A stretch of DNA of 21,365 nt from CAWULT01 sp963923455 (GCA_963923455.1 CAWULT010000079.1:1-21365), one strand, 5' to 3'. Positions 1 to 6,892 are shown, counted from the stretch's first letter. Numbers and translations: made by a program. The notes: a model not told the origin generated them from the sequence alone.

Positions 1-149
1 CTATCTCTCCATCACAGGGGACCCGTGGCGTCGGATCTCGTCCACCCGTGTCGAGACAGAGAGGACCAGACAACTTGTTGTAAAATCTACAGATATGTCT
101 ACAACATCCACGCTGTCAGACACTTACCCAAGGCTGGGATAGCAGGTTT

Positions 150-170
150 CGAATCCCTGCCTCACCGCCA
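150..170 (+). repeat. tRNA-Ser 3'-end fragment, copy 1 (att-like)
   Basis: The bases here plus those just upstream read as the T-arm and acceptor end of a serine tRNA, ending in CCTCACCGCCA. That is the 3' end of GGTGAGG-type tRNA-Ser, with discriminator G and encoded CCA. The T-stem has a T where the nearly invariant G53 should be, and no GGTGAGG 5' half, D-arm or anticodon arm lies upstream within 90 bases, so this is a fragment and not a functional tRNA. The same 21 bases recur at 258-278. Integrases commonly use this part of a tRNA gene as attachment site, so att-site debris is the best reading, by inference. Confidence 0.6.
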
Positions 171-226
171 ATTTTCGCTCCGCTAGCGCGTCGCTCGTTG
201 GCGCCTCGGCCCGTCTTCCGGTTTGC

Positions 227-249
227 GGCACAAGCCTTCGGCTTGCGCC
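227..249. other. Hairpin between the two tRNA-end copies
   Basis: An inverted repeat with a CAAGCC/GGCTTG stem, a TTC loop, one A-C mismatch and three further GC pairs. It lies between the two tRNA-Ser end fragments. No T-tract follows, so it is not a clear intrinsic terminator. It may be a terminator-like or recombination-related structure, but nothing in the sequence decides this. Confidence 0.4.
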
Positions 250-257
250 AGCGGCAC

Positions 258-278
258 CGAATCCCTGCCTCACCGCCA
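258..278 (+). repeat. tRNA-Ser 3'-end fragment, copy 2 (att-like)
   Basis: Exact direct repeat of 150-170, starting in the T-loop and ending at the CCA. The bases 5' of it (gcggcac) do not match tRNA, so only the last 21 bases are duplicated. Two 3' ends separated by 87 bases fit successive integration or excision events at a tRNA-Ser gene. The complete donor tRNA and any integrase lie outside the window, or no longer exist. Confidence 0.6.
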
Positions 279-330
279 TGACTCCTTGATTCGATCCTAG
301 AGGCGCAGGCCTGTCCCTATGGCCGGGCGC

Positions 331-398
331 TGGAAAGTCGCGCTACTCTTCTGCCACTCACGGATTGGGCTCGCTCAGGAAATTGAGGGGTAATCGCG
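331..398 (+). repeat. Duplicated upstream block of G8 gene, copy 1
   Basis: The 68 bases immediately before the G8 start codon match 6893-6961 with one single-base indel and about ten substitutions. Both end in an AGGGGTAATCGC-type segment that supplies a Shine-Dalgarno-like AGGGG about 8 bases before ATG. Similarity stops abruptly at the left edge (tggaaagtcg), which marks the left boundary of the duplicated unit. The block probably carries the leader and perhaps the promoter, but no convincing -35/-10 pair could be assigned. Confidence 0.7.
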
Positions 399-3068
399 AT
401 GGGTCCACGATCTCGCTCGGTCTTTCTTGCATCGCTGGTTCCGGCAGTCCTGCTCGGCGGCGTATTCGCCGTCGTCCAGGCCCAGAACGCAGGAGCGCCA
501 GCCAGGGCGACCAAATGGTCGGATCCGGCCACCTGGCCCAACCACAAGGTGCCGGCCGCGGGTGACAAGGTCGCCATCGCCAAGGACAAGAGCGTGATCC
601 TCGACGTCAATACGCCGGCGCTGGGCGGCGTGACGATCGACGGCAAGCTCTCCTTCGCGGACAACGCGGACGTGGAACTCACCACCGAGTGGATCATGCT
701 GCACGGCGAGCTGTCCATCGGCACCGAGGCCAGGCCCCACGCGCGCAAGGCCACCATCACCTTCACCGACAACGTGAAGGGCGAGAACGTCATGGCCAAC
801 ATGGGCGACCGCGGCATGATGATTTCGGGCGGCACACTGAACCTGCATGGGGACCGCACCCACACCTGGACCAAGCTGTCCGCGACGGCCAACGCCGGCG
901 CCACCTCGATCCAGGTGCTCGATGCCAAGGGCTGGAGAGCCGGCGACGAGATCATCCTCGCCTCGACGGACTTCGATCCCCGCCAGGCCGAGCGCCGCAC
1001 GATTGCCGCCATCCGCGGCAATACCATCACGCTCGACAAGAAGCTCGACTACATGCACTTCGGCAAGGTCACCTTCGGCGTGGACGAGCGCGGTGAGGTT
1101 GGCCTGCTCACCCGCAACATCAAGATCCAGGCATCGGAGGACGCGGCGCAGTCCTACTTCGGCGGCCACATCATGGCGATGGCGTCGAGCAAGATGTACG
1201 TCGAAGGCGTCGAGCTCACTCGCATGGGCCAGCACATGACGCTGGCCCGCTATCCGATCCACTGGCATCTGGTGGGCGACGCCAAGGGCCAGTACATCAA
1301 GAACGCCTCCATCCACGATACGTTCAACCGCTGCGTGACGGTGCACGGCACGAACTTCCTGCGCGTCGAGAACAACGTGACCTACAACATCGTCGGTCAC
1401 TGCTTCTTCCTGGAAGACGGCATCGAGCATGGTAACGAGTACGTCAGGAACCTCGCCATCCAGATCAAGTGCCATCCCACGAAGCCCTGTGTCCCGAACA
1501 ATCTCGCCGCAAACGGAGAGATCAGCGGGAATCGCCAGGCCATCAGGCAAGCCAGCTTTTCCGGCAAGGACACCCTGCTGCCCTCGGACAACACGGTGTC
1601 GGCCTACTGGATCACCAACCCGGACAACTCTTTCATCGACAACGTGGCCGCGGGTTCCGATCAGATCGGCTTCTGGTTTTCCCTGCCAATGCACCCGCAA
1701 GGTCAGTTCGCAGGCACCGAGATCAGCAAGACCATCTGGCCGCGCCGAACGCCGGTGCGCGCATTCAGGGGCAACACGTCCCATTCCAACTTCGACGGGT
1801 TCATGATCGACCGGCACATCAACGAAGACAACACCTTCGGTACGGCCTCCATTCCGTTGCTGCCGTTGAAGGATCCCAACGATCTGGAGAGCGAAGTGCT
1901 GGAGACGCACTTCGAGAACCTGACCAGCTACAAGAACCGCAATGGTGGTCTCTGGGGCCGGGGTGACATGTACGTCTACAGCAACGCGAAGTTTGCTGAC
2001 AATGCCATCGGCATGACGCAAGCCGCTGGTGACATCGGCAGCCTGCCGTTCAGTGCACGGCTGGTGGATTCGCTGGTCGTTGGCGAGACCGAGAATACCG
2101 GCAACCCGAGGACGCCCGATGAAATCGCCTATGGCCGCAGCCTGCCGAAGCCGTCGATTCCGGATTTCCCCATCCGTGGCTACGAATACTACGACTACCG
2201 CGATGACGTGGTGAACACGACATTCGTGAACTTCCAGGACAACAAGTTGCGAAAGACGGGCGCGCTGTCCTTCCTGCTGTTCACGAGTGCGGGGCTCAGT
2301 ACCGGAAGCTCGATCAGTGGTGCGAAATTCGTCAACGCCAAGCCGGTCTACTTCCCGAAATTCGATACCCGGTTCGACAATGACAACCGCGGCGGCAACG
2401 CATATCGGACCCTGTCGTTCCGCGACCTGGACGGTTCGGTGACGGGCATCCCCGATTCCCACGTCATGCTCCACGACGGCGAGAACGACAGCGTCGTCAC
2501 CGACGACACCTGCAAGATTGAGCCGACCTGGAACGCCTCTGTGTGCAAGGGCGATGTCGGCCGCCTGAATCTCTCCGACGCCAGAGGTGAACTTCCGCGC
2601 GCGGTCGATCTCGAGTCGCGGACCGCCCGGTTCGCGTTGCTGTCTTCGATCGGTGGTGGGAATGCCGCAAACACTCCCCTCGTGCAGGCCCAACGTGCCG
2701 CACTGTTTTCTCGTCGTGCTCCGCAGGGGCCCATCGCGCTTGTTCGCAACGGCAAGGAATTCAAGATCTCCGGCGACCAGAGCACTGTGAAGGCCGGCAC
2801 CGAGATCCAGGTGAAGACGGAACGACCGGAAGTCACTCTCAGTCTGGCCGAAATGGACCTGGGGTCATGGGTCATGTTCGAGCTGCCTGGATTCACCAAA
2901 GCAGCCTCCGGAACGGAACAGCCCAGCATGGACGCATTGCGCAAGGCGACCGCGACGTCCTATTTCAGGGGCGGGGATGCCCTGTGGGTCAAACTGGTCG
3001 TGACCAAGCCTCCGTTGCCGATCGTTCGTCCAACGGATCTGCAAGCCAACATATCGGTCAGCAGATAG
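399..3068 (+). CDS. Secreted G8-domain / right-handed beta-helix protein (copy 1)
   Basis: The 889-residue product opens with a signal peptide (hydrophobic core about residues 8-24, likely cleavage after VQA at 28). A G8 domain follows at about residues 36-150 (KWSDPATWP, GGVTIDG, LHGELSIGTE), then a long parallel beta-helix region. Segments typical of the CEMIP/TMEM2-related family are visible: RYPIHWH at 284-290, NRCVTVHGT at 310-318 and GHCFFLEDG at 333-341. Animal relatives bind and cleave hyaluronan, so an extracellular polysaccharide-binding or -degrading role is inferred, with substrate unknown. A C-terminal segment of about 90 residues (from PIALVRNGKEF) is shared with copy 2. ATG 399 was chosen because of the AGGGG ribosome site and the signal peptide. 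The gene is intact and lies between tRNA-end debris and a transposase remnant. Confidence 0.88.
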   Translation: MGPRSRSVFLASLVPAVLLGGVFAVVQAQNAGAPARATKWSDPATWPNHKVPAAGDKVAIAKDKSVILDVNTPALGGVTIDGKLSFADNADVELTTEWIMLHGELSIGTEARPHARKATITFTDNVKGENVMANMGDRGMMISGGTLNLHGDRTHTWTKLSATANAGATSIQVLDAKGWRAGDEIILASTDFDPRQAERRTIAAIRGNTITLDKKLDYMHFGKVTFGVDERGEVGLLTRNIKIQASEDAAQSYFGGHIMAMASSKMYVEGVELTRMGQHMTLARYPIHWHLVGDAKGQYIKNASIHDTFNRCVTVHGTNFLRVENNVTYNIVGHCFFLEDGIEHGNEYVRNLAIQIKCHPTKPCVPNNLAANGEISGNRQAIRQASFSGKDTLLPSDNTVSAYWITNPDNSFIDNVAAGSDQIGFWFSLPMHPQGQFAGTEISKTIWPRRTPVRAFRGNTSHSNFDGFMIDRHINEDNTFGTASIPLLPLKDPNDLESEVLETHFENLTSYKNRNGGLWGRGDMYVYSNAKFADNAIGMTQAAGDIGSLPFSARLVDSLVVGETENTGNPRTPDEIAYGRSLPKPSIPDFPIRGYEYYDYRDDVVNTTFVNFQDNKLRKTGALSFLLFTSAGLSTGSSISGAKFVNAKPVYFPKFDTRFDNDNRGGNAYRTLSFRDLDGSVTGIPDSHVMLHDGENDSVVTDDTCKIEPTWNASVCKGDVGRLNLSDARGELPRAVDLESRTARFALLSSIGGGNAANTPLVQAQRAALFSRRAPQGPIALVRNGKEFKISGDQSTVKAGTEIQVKTERPEVTLSLAEMDLGSWVMFELPGFTKAASGTEQPSMDALRKATATSYFRGGDALWVKLVVTKPPLPIVRPTDLQANISVSR

Positions 3069-3139
3069 GATTCTTCTGCGAGCTGAACAAAGTCCCCGGC
3101 ACGGATTGGGCTCAACTTGTCTATCTAGAAGACAAGGGT

Positions 3140-3399
3140 ATCGCGCTGGACGGGGTGTTCGCGCGCGCGGCTGGTGGCCAGGTACGGTTTCATGCAGCGC
3201 CCACCCCGTCGGTCACCGACTTGGCCGAGATCTTGGCCACGATCCTGCCGGCGGTTGAGCTCCTGCTCCGCAGCAGCAGCGCGGCGGGTGACGTCGCTCT
3301 CCACCTGCGGCGGCTGTGGCCGACGGCACGACAGATCTCGTGTTCGCCCCCGTGGCGTTCCTCGCGCGCTTGGCCGTGCTGGCTGACGGCGCCTCCGCA
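3140..3399 (+). pseudogene. IS91-type (Y2) transposase remnant, C-terminal pieces
   Basis: Two pieces of a transposase C-terminal region survive in different frames. The first (3146-3310) reads LDGVFARAAGGQVRFH, then APTPSVTDLAEILATILPAV. The second (3316-3399) reads DGTTDLVFAPVAFLARLAVL. These resemble the ordered motifs LDGVF..G.LRFH.AP.PT and DGTT.LVF.PLELLERLAAL of IS91-like transposases (putative-transposase family with an N-terminal zinc-binding domain). The roughly 100 residues normally between them are missing, a frame shift joins the pieces, and the zinc-binding N-terminus and catalytic region are absent. It begins about 70 bases after the G8 copy 1 stop and abuts the 3' end of the convergent Nramp gene. 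The family call is from memory of motifs. The gene is certainly nonfunctional. Confidence 0.65.
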
Positions 3400-3422
3400 C
3401 GCGGGCGGAGGCGCCGCACGGC

Positions 3423-4892
3423 TTACACCCCGGAGGTCGAGCCCATCCAACTCCACACCAGCGCGCCAATGCAGGCCAGGATGAGTCCGAGGCTGGCCCA
3501 TCCCGCGGCCAGGACCCACGTCCCCGGCCGTGCCTCACCCACGACGGCGCGATCGCTCACGAGGAGCAGCAGCGCGGCGGCATGCAGCGGCAGCAGGACG
3601 GCGTTCACGACCTGGCTCAGATAGATGAGCGGAATGAGCGGCAACCCAGGCAGCGACACGATGCTGGCGGCCGCCACGGTGAGACCGACGAACCCGGCGT
3701 AGAACAGCTGAAAGTGGTGAGCGTCCAGATCGAGCGAGGCCGGCGCACCGACACCTTCCGCGATCGTGTAGGCGGTTGCCAGCGGCACGATGGCGGCGGC
3801 CAGCAGCGACGCCCCGAGTAGTCCGGCGCCGAACAACACGGTGGCGAACGATCCGGCGAGCGGCCGCAGGGCGAGCGCCGCGTCGCGTGCATCCTGAATG
3901 TGCACGCCGTTCCTGTGCAGCGTGGCCGCGCAGGCGACGGCGATCGCGAGCCCGATGACACCGGTGAGGACCGATCCGATGATCACGTCGACGCGCTCCC
4001 AGCGCAGGTGCGCCACCGTGATCTTCTTGTCCACCGCGTACGACTGCATGAACGCGAGGCCCCATGGCGCGAGGGTGGTGCCGAGGGTCGCGGCGACGGC
4101 GACCCAGCCGGCGCCGTCGAGCGGCATCAGCGGCACCACCGAGCCGCGCCAGACCGCCGGCCAATCCGGGGCCGCCAGCACGCCGTCGGCGATGTAGAGC
4201 GCCAGCGTGGACGAGACGGCGAGCAGAATGCCTTCCACCCGGTGGAACGAGCCGAGTACCACCACGAGCGAAATCAGGACGCCCGCGGCCGGGACGCTGA
4301 TCCACGACGGGATGCCGACGAGCGAGCCTGCCGCAGAGATCCCCGCGTACTCCGCGCAGATCGTCCCGAAGTTGGCGAAGAGCAGCGCCGTCGTCGCGGC
4401 ATAGCCCCATCCGCGCCCCCACCGCTCGCGAATGATGCCCGCGAACCCCTTGCCGCTGGCCGCGCCGACCCGCACGGCGAAGAGGTGGAAGAGCACAAGC
4501 AGCACCGTGGATGCCGGAATCACCCACAGCAGGCGATAGCCGTGCTCGGTGCCGAGTACCGAGTAGGTTGTGATGCCTGCGGGGTCGTCGTCCGACAGGC
4601 CGGCGAGCAGACCAGGGCCCAGCACGGCGAGGAACGCCGCGAGAGCCCCGCGTCCCGAGGTGCGAAGCTGATCGAAGCGGTGCGCGACGCCGCGGCGGAC
4701 GTGGCTGACCGCGTGGGGCGGGGCGCCCGCCCGTTCCCGCTGTTGCCGCGTGAGGTGGTGCAGGACCGACTGCCTGCGCGTGTGGTGCGGGGTCACGGCG
4801 TCGTGGGAGTGACGGGAGCGGCGAGGTACCGCGACAGGTACTGGAGCGGCCGGTGGTTCCGGGGTGCACCCGCGCGCCAGGCCGAGTGACAC
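3423..4892 (-). CDS. Nramp-related divalent metal cation transporter
   Basis: Integral membrane protein of up to 489 residues with the SLC11/Nramp fold: about eleven hydrophobic segments from residue 85 to the C-terminus. The helix-1 unwound motif reads DDDPAGITTYS (101-111) where classical Nramp has DPGN. The helix-6 motif reads LAPWGLAFMQS (274-284) where classical proteins have MPH, so the metal-coordinating methionine is replaced. This places it with the Nramp-related clade whose studied members move Mg2+ (and Mn2+) and not other transition metals; that assignment is inference. The first 80 residues are low-complexity and poorly Nramp-like, so the true start may lie inside. GTG 4892 is kept because a TACACT -10-like box ends 8 bases upstream; an ATG two bases earlier is out of frame and stops after 33 codons. 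It is divergent from the Kir channel. Confidence 0.85.
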   Translation of the reverse strand: MSLGLARGCTPEPPAAPVPVAVPRRSRHSHDAVTPHHTRRQSVLHHLTRQQRERAGAPPHAVSHVRRGVAHRFDQLRTSGRGALAAFLAVLGPGLLAGLSDDDPAGITTYSVLGTEHGYRLLWVIPASTVLLVLFHLFAVRVGAASGKGFAGIIRERWGRGWGYAATTALLFANFGTICAEYAGISAAGSLVGIPSWISVPAAGVLISLVVVLGSFHRVEGILLAVSSTLALYIADGVLAAPDWPAVWRGSVVPLMPLDGAGWVAVAATLGTTLAPWGLAFMQSYAVDKKITVAHLRWERVDVIIGSVLTGVIGLAIAVACAATLHRNGVHIQDARDAALALRPLAGSFATVLFGAGLLGASLLAAAIVPLATAYTIAEGVGAPASLDLDAHHFQLFYAGFVGLTVAAASIVSLPGLPLIPLIYLSQVVNAVLLPLHAAALLLLVSDRAVVGEARPGTWVLAAGWASLGLILACIGALVWSWMGSTSGV

Positions 4893-4900
4893 ATGTCCAC

Positions 4901-4906
4901 AGTGTA
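4901..4906 (-). promoter_or_regulatory. -10-like box (TACACT) for the Nramp-like gene
   Basis: On the minus strand TACACT is followed by GTGGAC, ATG and, two bases in, the GTG start of the transporter. Transcription starting 6-8 bases downstream would give a leaderless or near-leaderless mRNA. The same arrangement recurs before several other genes in this window. No good -35 was found. Confidence 0.45.
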
Positions 4907-4931
4907 GCCCCCGTCACCCGGACGCGGCTCG

Positions 4932-4937
4932 TATAAT
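4932..4937 (+). promoter_or_regulatory. -10 box (TATAAT) for the Kir channel gene
   Basis: A perfect TATAAT lies in the 79-base divergent intergenic region. Nine bases downstream is ATG 4947, which opens a 10-codon ORF ending in TGA at 4977-4979 and overlapping the GTG (4972) proposed as the Kir start. The promoter therefore most likely drives the channel gene, either through this mini-ORF or directly. Confidence 0.5.
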
Positions 4938-4971
4938 TCCGGTGCCATGGACGTGATCGTGAGACGGCTGG

Positions 4972-5072
4972 GTGGCTGACGCGGCGCGGCGAACGCCCGA
5001 CGTCACGCGTGACGAGGACCTTGGCCTCAGCGGCCGGCTCGCCCAGTCACGCCAGGCTCGGATGATGCGTCT
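4972..5072 (+). pseudogene. Frameshifted 5' end of the Kir channel gene
   Basis: From GTG 4972 this frame reads MADAARRTPDVTRDEDLG, then LSGRLAQSRQARMMR. That resembles the cytoplasmic N-terminus of bacterial Kir channels, which typically have a DLGFG...SR..LLNRDGSFNV stretch. The next expected residues, SDGSLNVVRVGVGFW, are present but in the neighbouring frame beginning at 5070. One missing base (or two extra) around 5068-5073 explains the break. Restoring the frame gives a continuous protein from 4972 to 5957. This is either a real mutation or an assembly/sequencing indel, and the sequence alone cannot separate them. Confidence 0.65.
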
Positions 5073-5102
5073 GACGGGTCGCTCAACGTCGTACGCGTCG
5101 GC

Positions 5103-5957
5103 GTGGGCTTCTGGCAGTCGCTCAATGCGTACCAGCATCTCCTGACCGTCGCCTGGCCCCGGTTCTTCGGCTACGTCCTGGTGTTCTACGTCCTGGCCAA
5201 TGCGGGGTTCGCGGCGCTCTACATGGCGGCCGGTCCAGGTGCGATCGCGGGAGGTGAGACCGGCGGCCTGGGCGCGCGCTGGCACAATGCCATCTTCTTC
5301 TCCGTCCAGACGATCGCCACCATCGGGTACGGCCAGATGACACCCCGGGGCACCGTGGCCAATACGCTCGTGGCGATCGAAGCGCTGACGGGCCTGATGG
5401 GTTTCGCGCTCATCACCGGCATTCTGTTCGCGCGCTTTTCGCGCCCGTCGGCCCTCGTGCTCCACAGCGCCGTGGCCGTGATCGCGCCCTATCGCGGCGG
5501 GACGGGGCTGATGTTCCGCATCGCGAACGGCCGTGCCAGCCAGCTGCTCGACGTCCGCGTGACGGTGACGTACAGCTGGATGGGCCGGTCGCAGGACGGC
5601 CGAACCGTCCGCCGCTTTCACCAGCTTCCGCTCGAACGCGACAGCGTCGTGCTGCTTCCAACCCAGTGGATCGTCGTGCATCCGATCGACGCGAACAGTC
5701 CGCTGTCCGGGCGGTCGCCGGAGGCCCTGCTGCGGGACGACCCTGAGATCTTCGTGTCGCTCTCGGCCATCGACGACGCATTCTCGCAGACGGTCCATAC
5801 CCGCTTCTCCTATGCCGATCGGGAGATCGTGTACGGCGCCCGGTTCACGGACGTGTATGGAAGCACCGCGGACGGCGTCCTCACGGTCGACGTGTCGCGG
5901 TTGAGTCAGATCGAACCGGCGCCGCTGCCCCAGTCAGATCACGGCCCTTCGTCCTGA
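5103..5957 (+). CDS. Bacterial inward-rectifier K+ channel (KirBac family), 5' frame broken
   Basis: The 284 residues from GTG 5103 include the slide helix/TM1 region (about 8-41), a pore helix and selectivity filter TIGYG (73-77), TM2 (about 86-111), and the immunoglobulin-like cytoplasmic domain of Kir channels to the C-terminus. The late RFSYADREIVYGARFTDVY stretch is typical of that domain. It should form a tetrameric inner-membrane potassium channel. The true N-terminus lies upstream in another frame (4972-5072). From 5103 the protein would lack the N-terminal cytoplasmic strand that packs on the C-terminal domain in Kir structures but would keep the pore. In-frame upstream codons from 5013 to 5102 contain no ATG or GTG. 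It is transcribed away from the Nramp-like gene, and an ion-homeostasis link between the two is possible but unproven. Confidence 0.85.
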   Translation: MGFWQSLNAYQHLLTVAWPRFFGYVLVFYVLANAGFAALYMAAGPGAIAGGETGGLGARWHNAIFFSVQTIATIGYGQMTPRGTVANTLVAIEALTGLMGFALITGILFARFSRPSALVLHSAVAVIAPYRGGTGLMFRIANGRASQLLDVRVTVTYSWMGRSQDGRTVRRFHQLPLERDSVVLLPTQWIVVHPIDANSPLSGRSPEALLRDDPEIFVSLSAIDDAFSQTVHTRFSYADREIVYGARFTDVYGSTADGVLTVDVSRLSQIEPAPLPQSDHGPSS

Positions 5958-5990
5958 GCAGGCGGCCGCCCTCCGGGCCGCGGTGCGGTC

Positions 5991-6521
5991 CTAGTCTCGC
6001 GGATTGGTGGCGAAGACCGTCAGTTCGGTCGTGAAGCCGCGGTCGTCCATCTCGAGGGCTGCCCGCACGGCGTGCGCGATGTCCTCCGCACGCAGCTTCG
6101 TGGGATTGTCGGCGTTCTGGGGCAGACCGGCGGTGGCGTAGAAGTCGGTGAGCACCTCGCTCGGGTTCACGAGCATCACGCGCACGTTGTACGGGCGCAG
6201 TTCCGCGCGCCAGCACTCCGTCATGCCGCGCAGGGCGAACTTGCCGCCGTAGTAGGCCGTGCCTCTGGCGGCCCCGCGCACCGCAGCCGTCGAGCCGATG
6301 TTGACGATGTGGCCGGTCATCCGGGTCATGAAGTGCTTCGCCGCTTCCCGCGCCATCAGCATCGGCCCGGTGACGTTGGTGGCGAACACCCGCTCGAAGC
6401 GGTCGCGGTCCATCTCGGCGAGCGGCGCGATGACGCCGAATCCGGCGTTGTTCACCAGGATGTCGAGGTGGTCTGTCGGAAGGGGGGGCCAAAGCCCAGC
6501 GGCACCCGGACCAGGTCGCAT
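5991..6521 (-). CDS. SDR-family oxidoreductase, N-terminally truncated remnant
   Basis: From residue 17 the frame reads as the C-terminal two thirds of a classical short-chain dehydrogenase: DILVNNAG (20-27), the NVTG helix region, catalytic Ser77 (NIGS), Tyr90 and Lys94 (YYGGK), and a normal end (FTTELTVFATNPRD). The N-terminal Rossmann segment with the glycine-rich TGxxxGIG NAD(P)-binding loop, about 75 residues, is absent. Residues 1-15 (MRPGPGAAGLWPPLP) are not SDR-like and come from unrelated DNA. The break sits near 6474, next to a run of seven G (6482-6488). Without the cofactor loop the product is almost surely inactive. I see no piece of the missing N-terminus elsewhere in the window. 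The loss coincides with the region into which G8 copy 2 was introduced. Confidence 0.8.
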   Translation of the reverse strand: MRPGPGAAGLWPPLPTDHLDILVNNAGFGVIAPLAEMDRDRFERVFATNVTGPMLMAREAAKHFMTRMTGHIVNIGSTAAVRGAARGTAYYGGKFALRGMTECWRAELRPYNVRVMLVNPSEVLTDFYATAGLPQNADNPTKLRAEDIAHAVRAALEMDDRGFTTELTVFATNPRD

Positions 6522-6648
6522 AACGGACTCTCCGTCAACCTCGACCCCCTCTAATGTTTCCTATCCGCTGTCGAGATGTTCCCCCTAGGAAGACTCATTC
6601 CGATGGCCTGCTCGTAGGTCGGCCGTGTGCTGCAAGGGAGGGGAGAAT

Positions 6649-6795
6649 ATGAAGAGAAGCTGGTTGCCGCCATTGCCGCTGCTGTGCTCTGTTCCGGTAT
6701 CGCGGCGTACGGGCAATCAAATCGGTGCTGATGGCTGGGAATTGGTCACCAGTTCAAACGGAGCCCTGATCTTCAAGCGCCCTAAAGCACAGTAA
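6649..6795 (+). pseudogene. Decayed small secreted protein gene
   Basis: A strong ribosome site (GGGAGGGGAG) precedes ATG 6649, which opens a 48-codon frame ending at TAA 6793-6795. The first part makes no sense in this frame, but the overlapping frame from 6660 reads LVAAIAAAVLCSGIAAYGQS, a clear signal peptide. The last part, in the ATG frame, reads GADGWELVTSSNGALIFKRP, which resembles the end of small proteins with a GWELV...FKRP pattern. The simplest history is a one-base loss after MKR and an internal deletion near 6715-6722 that removed the middle and restored the frame. The ancestral gene was probably around 100 residues and exported. Identity beyond that is unknown. It lies between the truncated SDR and G8 copy 2. 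Confidence 0.55.
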
Positions 6796-6892
6796 CAAGA
6801 GAGGAGTGATCGGGCTTCGGGCGTCAGTTCCTTCTCATGCAGCTCGACCGATGCGTCCTCTTCGTCCCCCACGATTCGGCCTGCCGACGAGG

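Noticed and set aside
80..110. Hairpin tgttgta...tacaaca with a possible regulatory RNA
   Set aside because: The 7-base stem has a long AT-rich loop and no supporting gene, T-tract or known riboswitch motif nearby. It was not strong enough to list.
1..170. 3' part of a tmRNA (ssrA) ending at 170
   Set aside because: The discriminator G and CCTCACCG acceptor fit tRNA-Ser and not tmRNA, whose 3' end is usually CCACCA with discriminator A. The exact partial repeat at 258-278 also points to an att fragment.
375..2693. A 772-codon open frame on the minus strand across G8 copy 1, and a similar 550-codon one across copy 2 (6920-8572)
   Set aside because: Both are antisense to strongly recognised secreted G8 proteins. 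They look alike only because the genes are duplicated, and GC-rich third positions keep the opposite strand open. No domain or start signal was seen.
2867..3484. One continuous 205-codon plus-strand frame through the end of G8 copy 1 into the transposase scar
   Set aside because: Its first 70 codons are out of frame with the G8 gene. Only the part from about 3140 is transposase-like, so it is a chance fusion and not a real gene.
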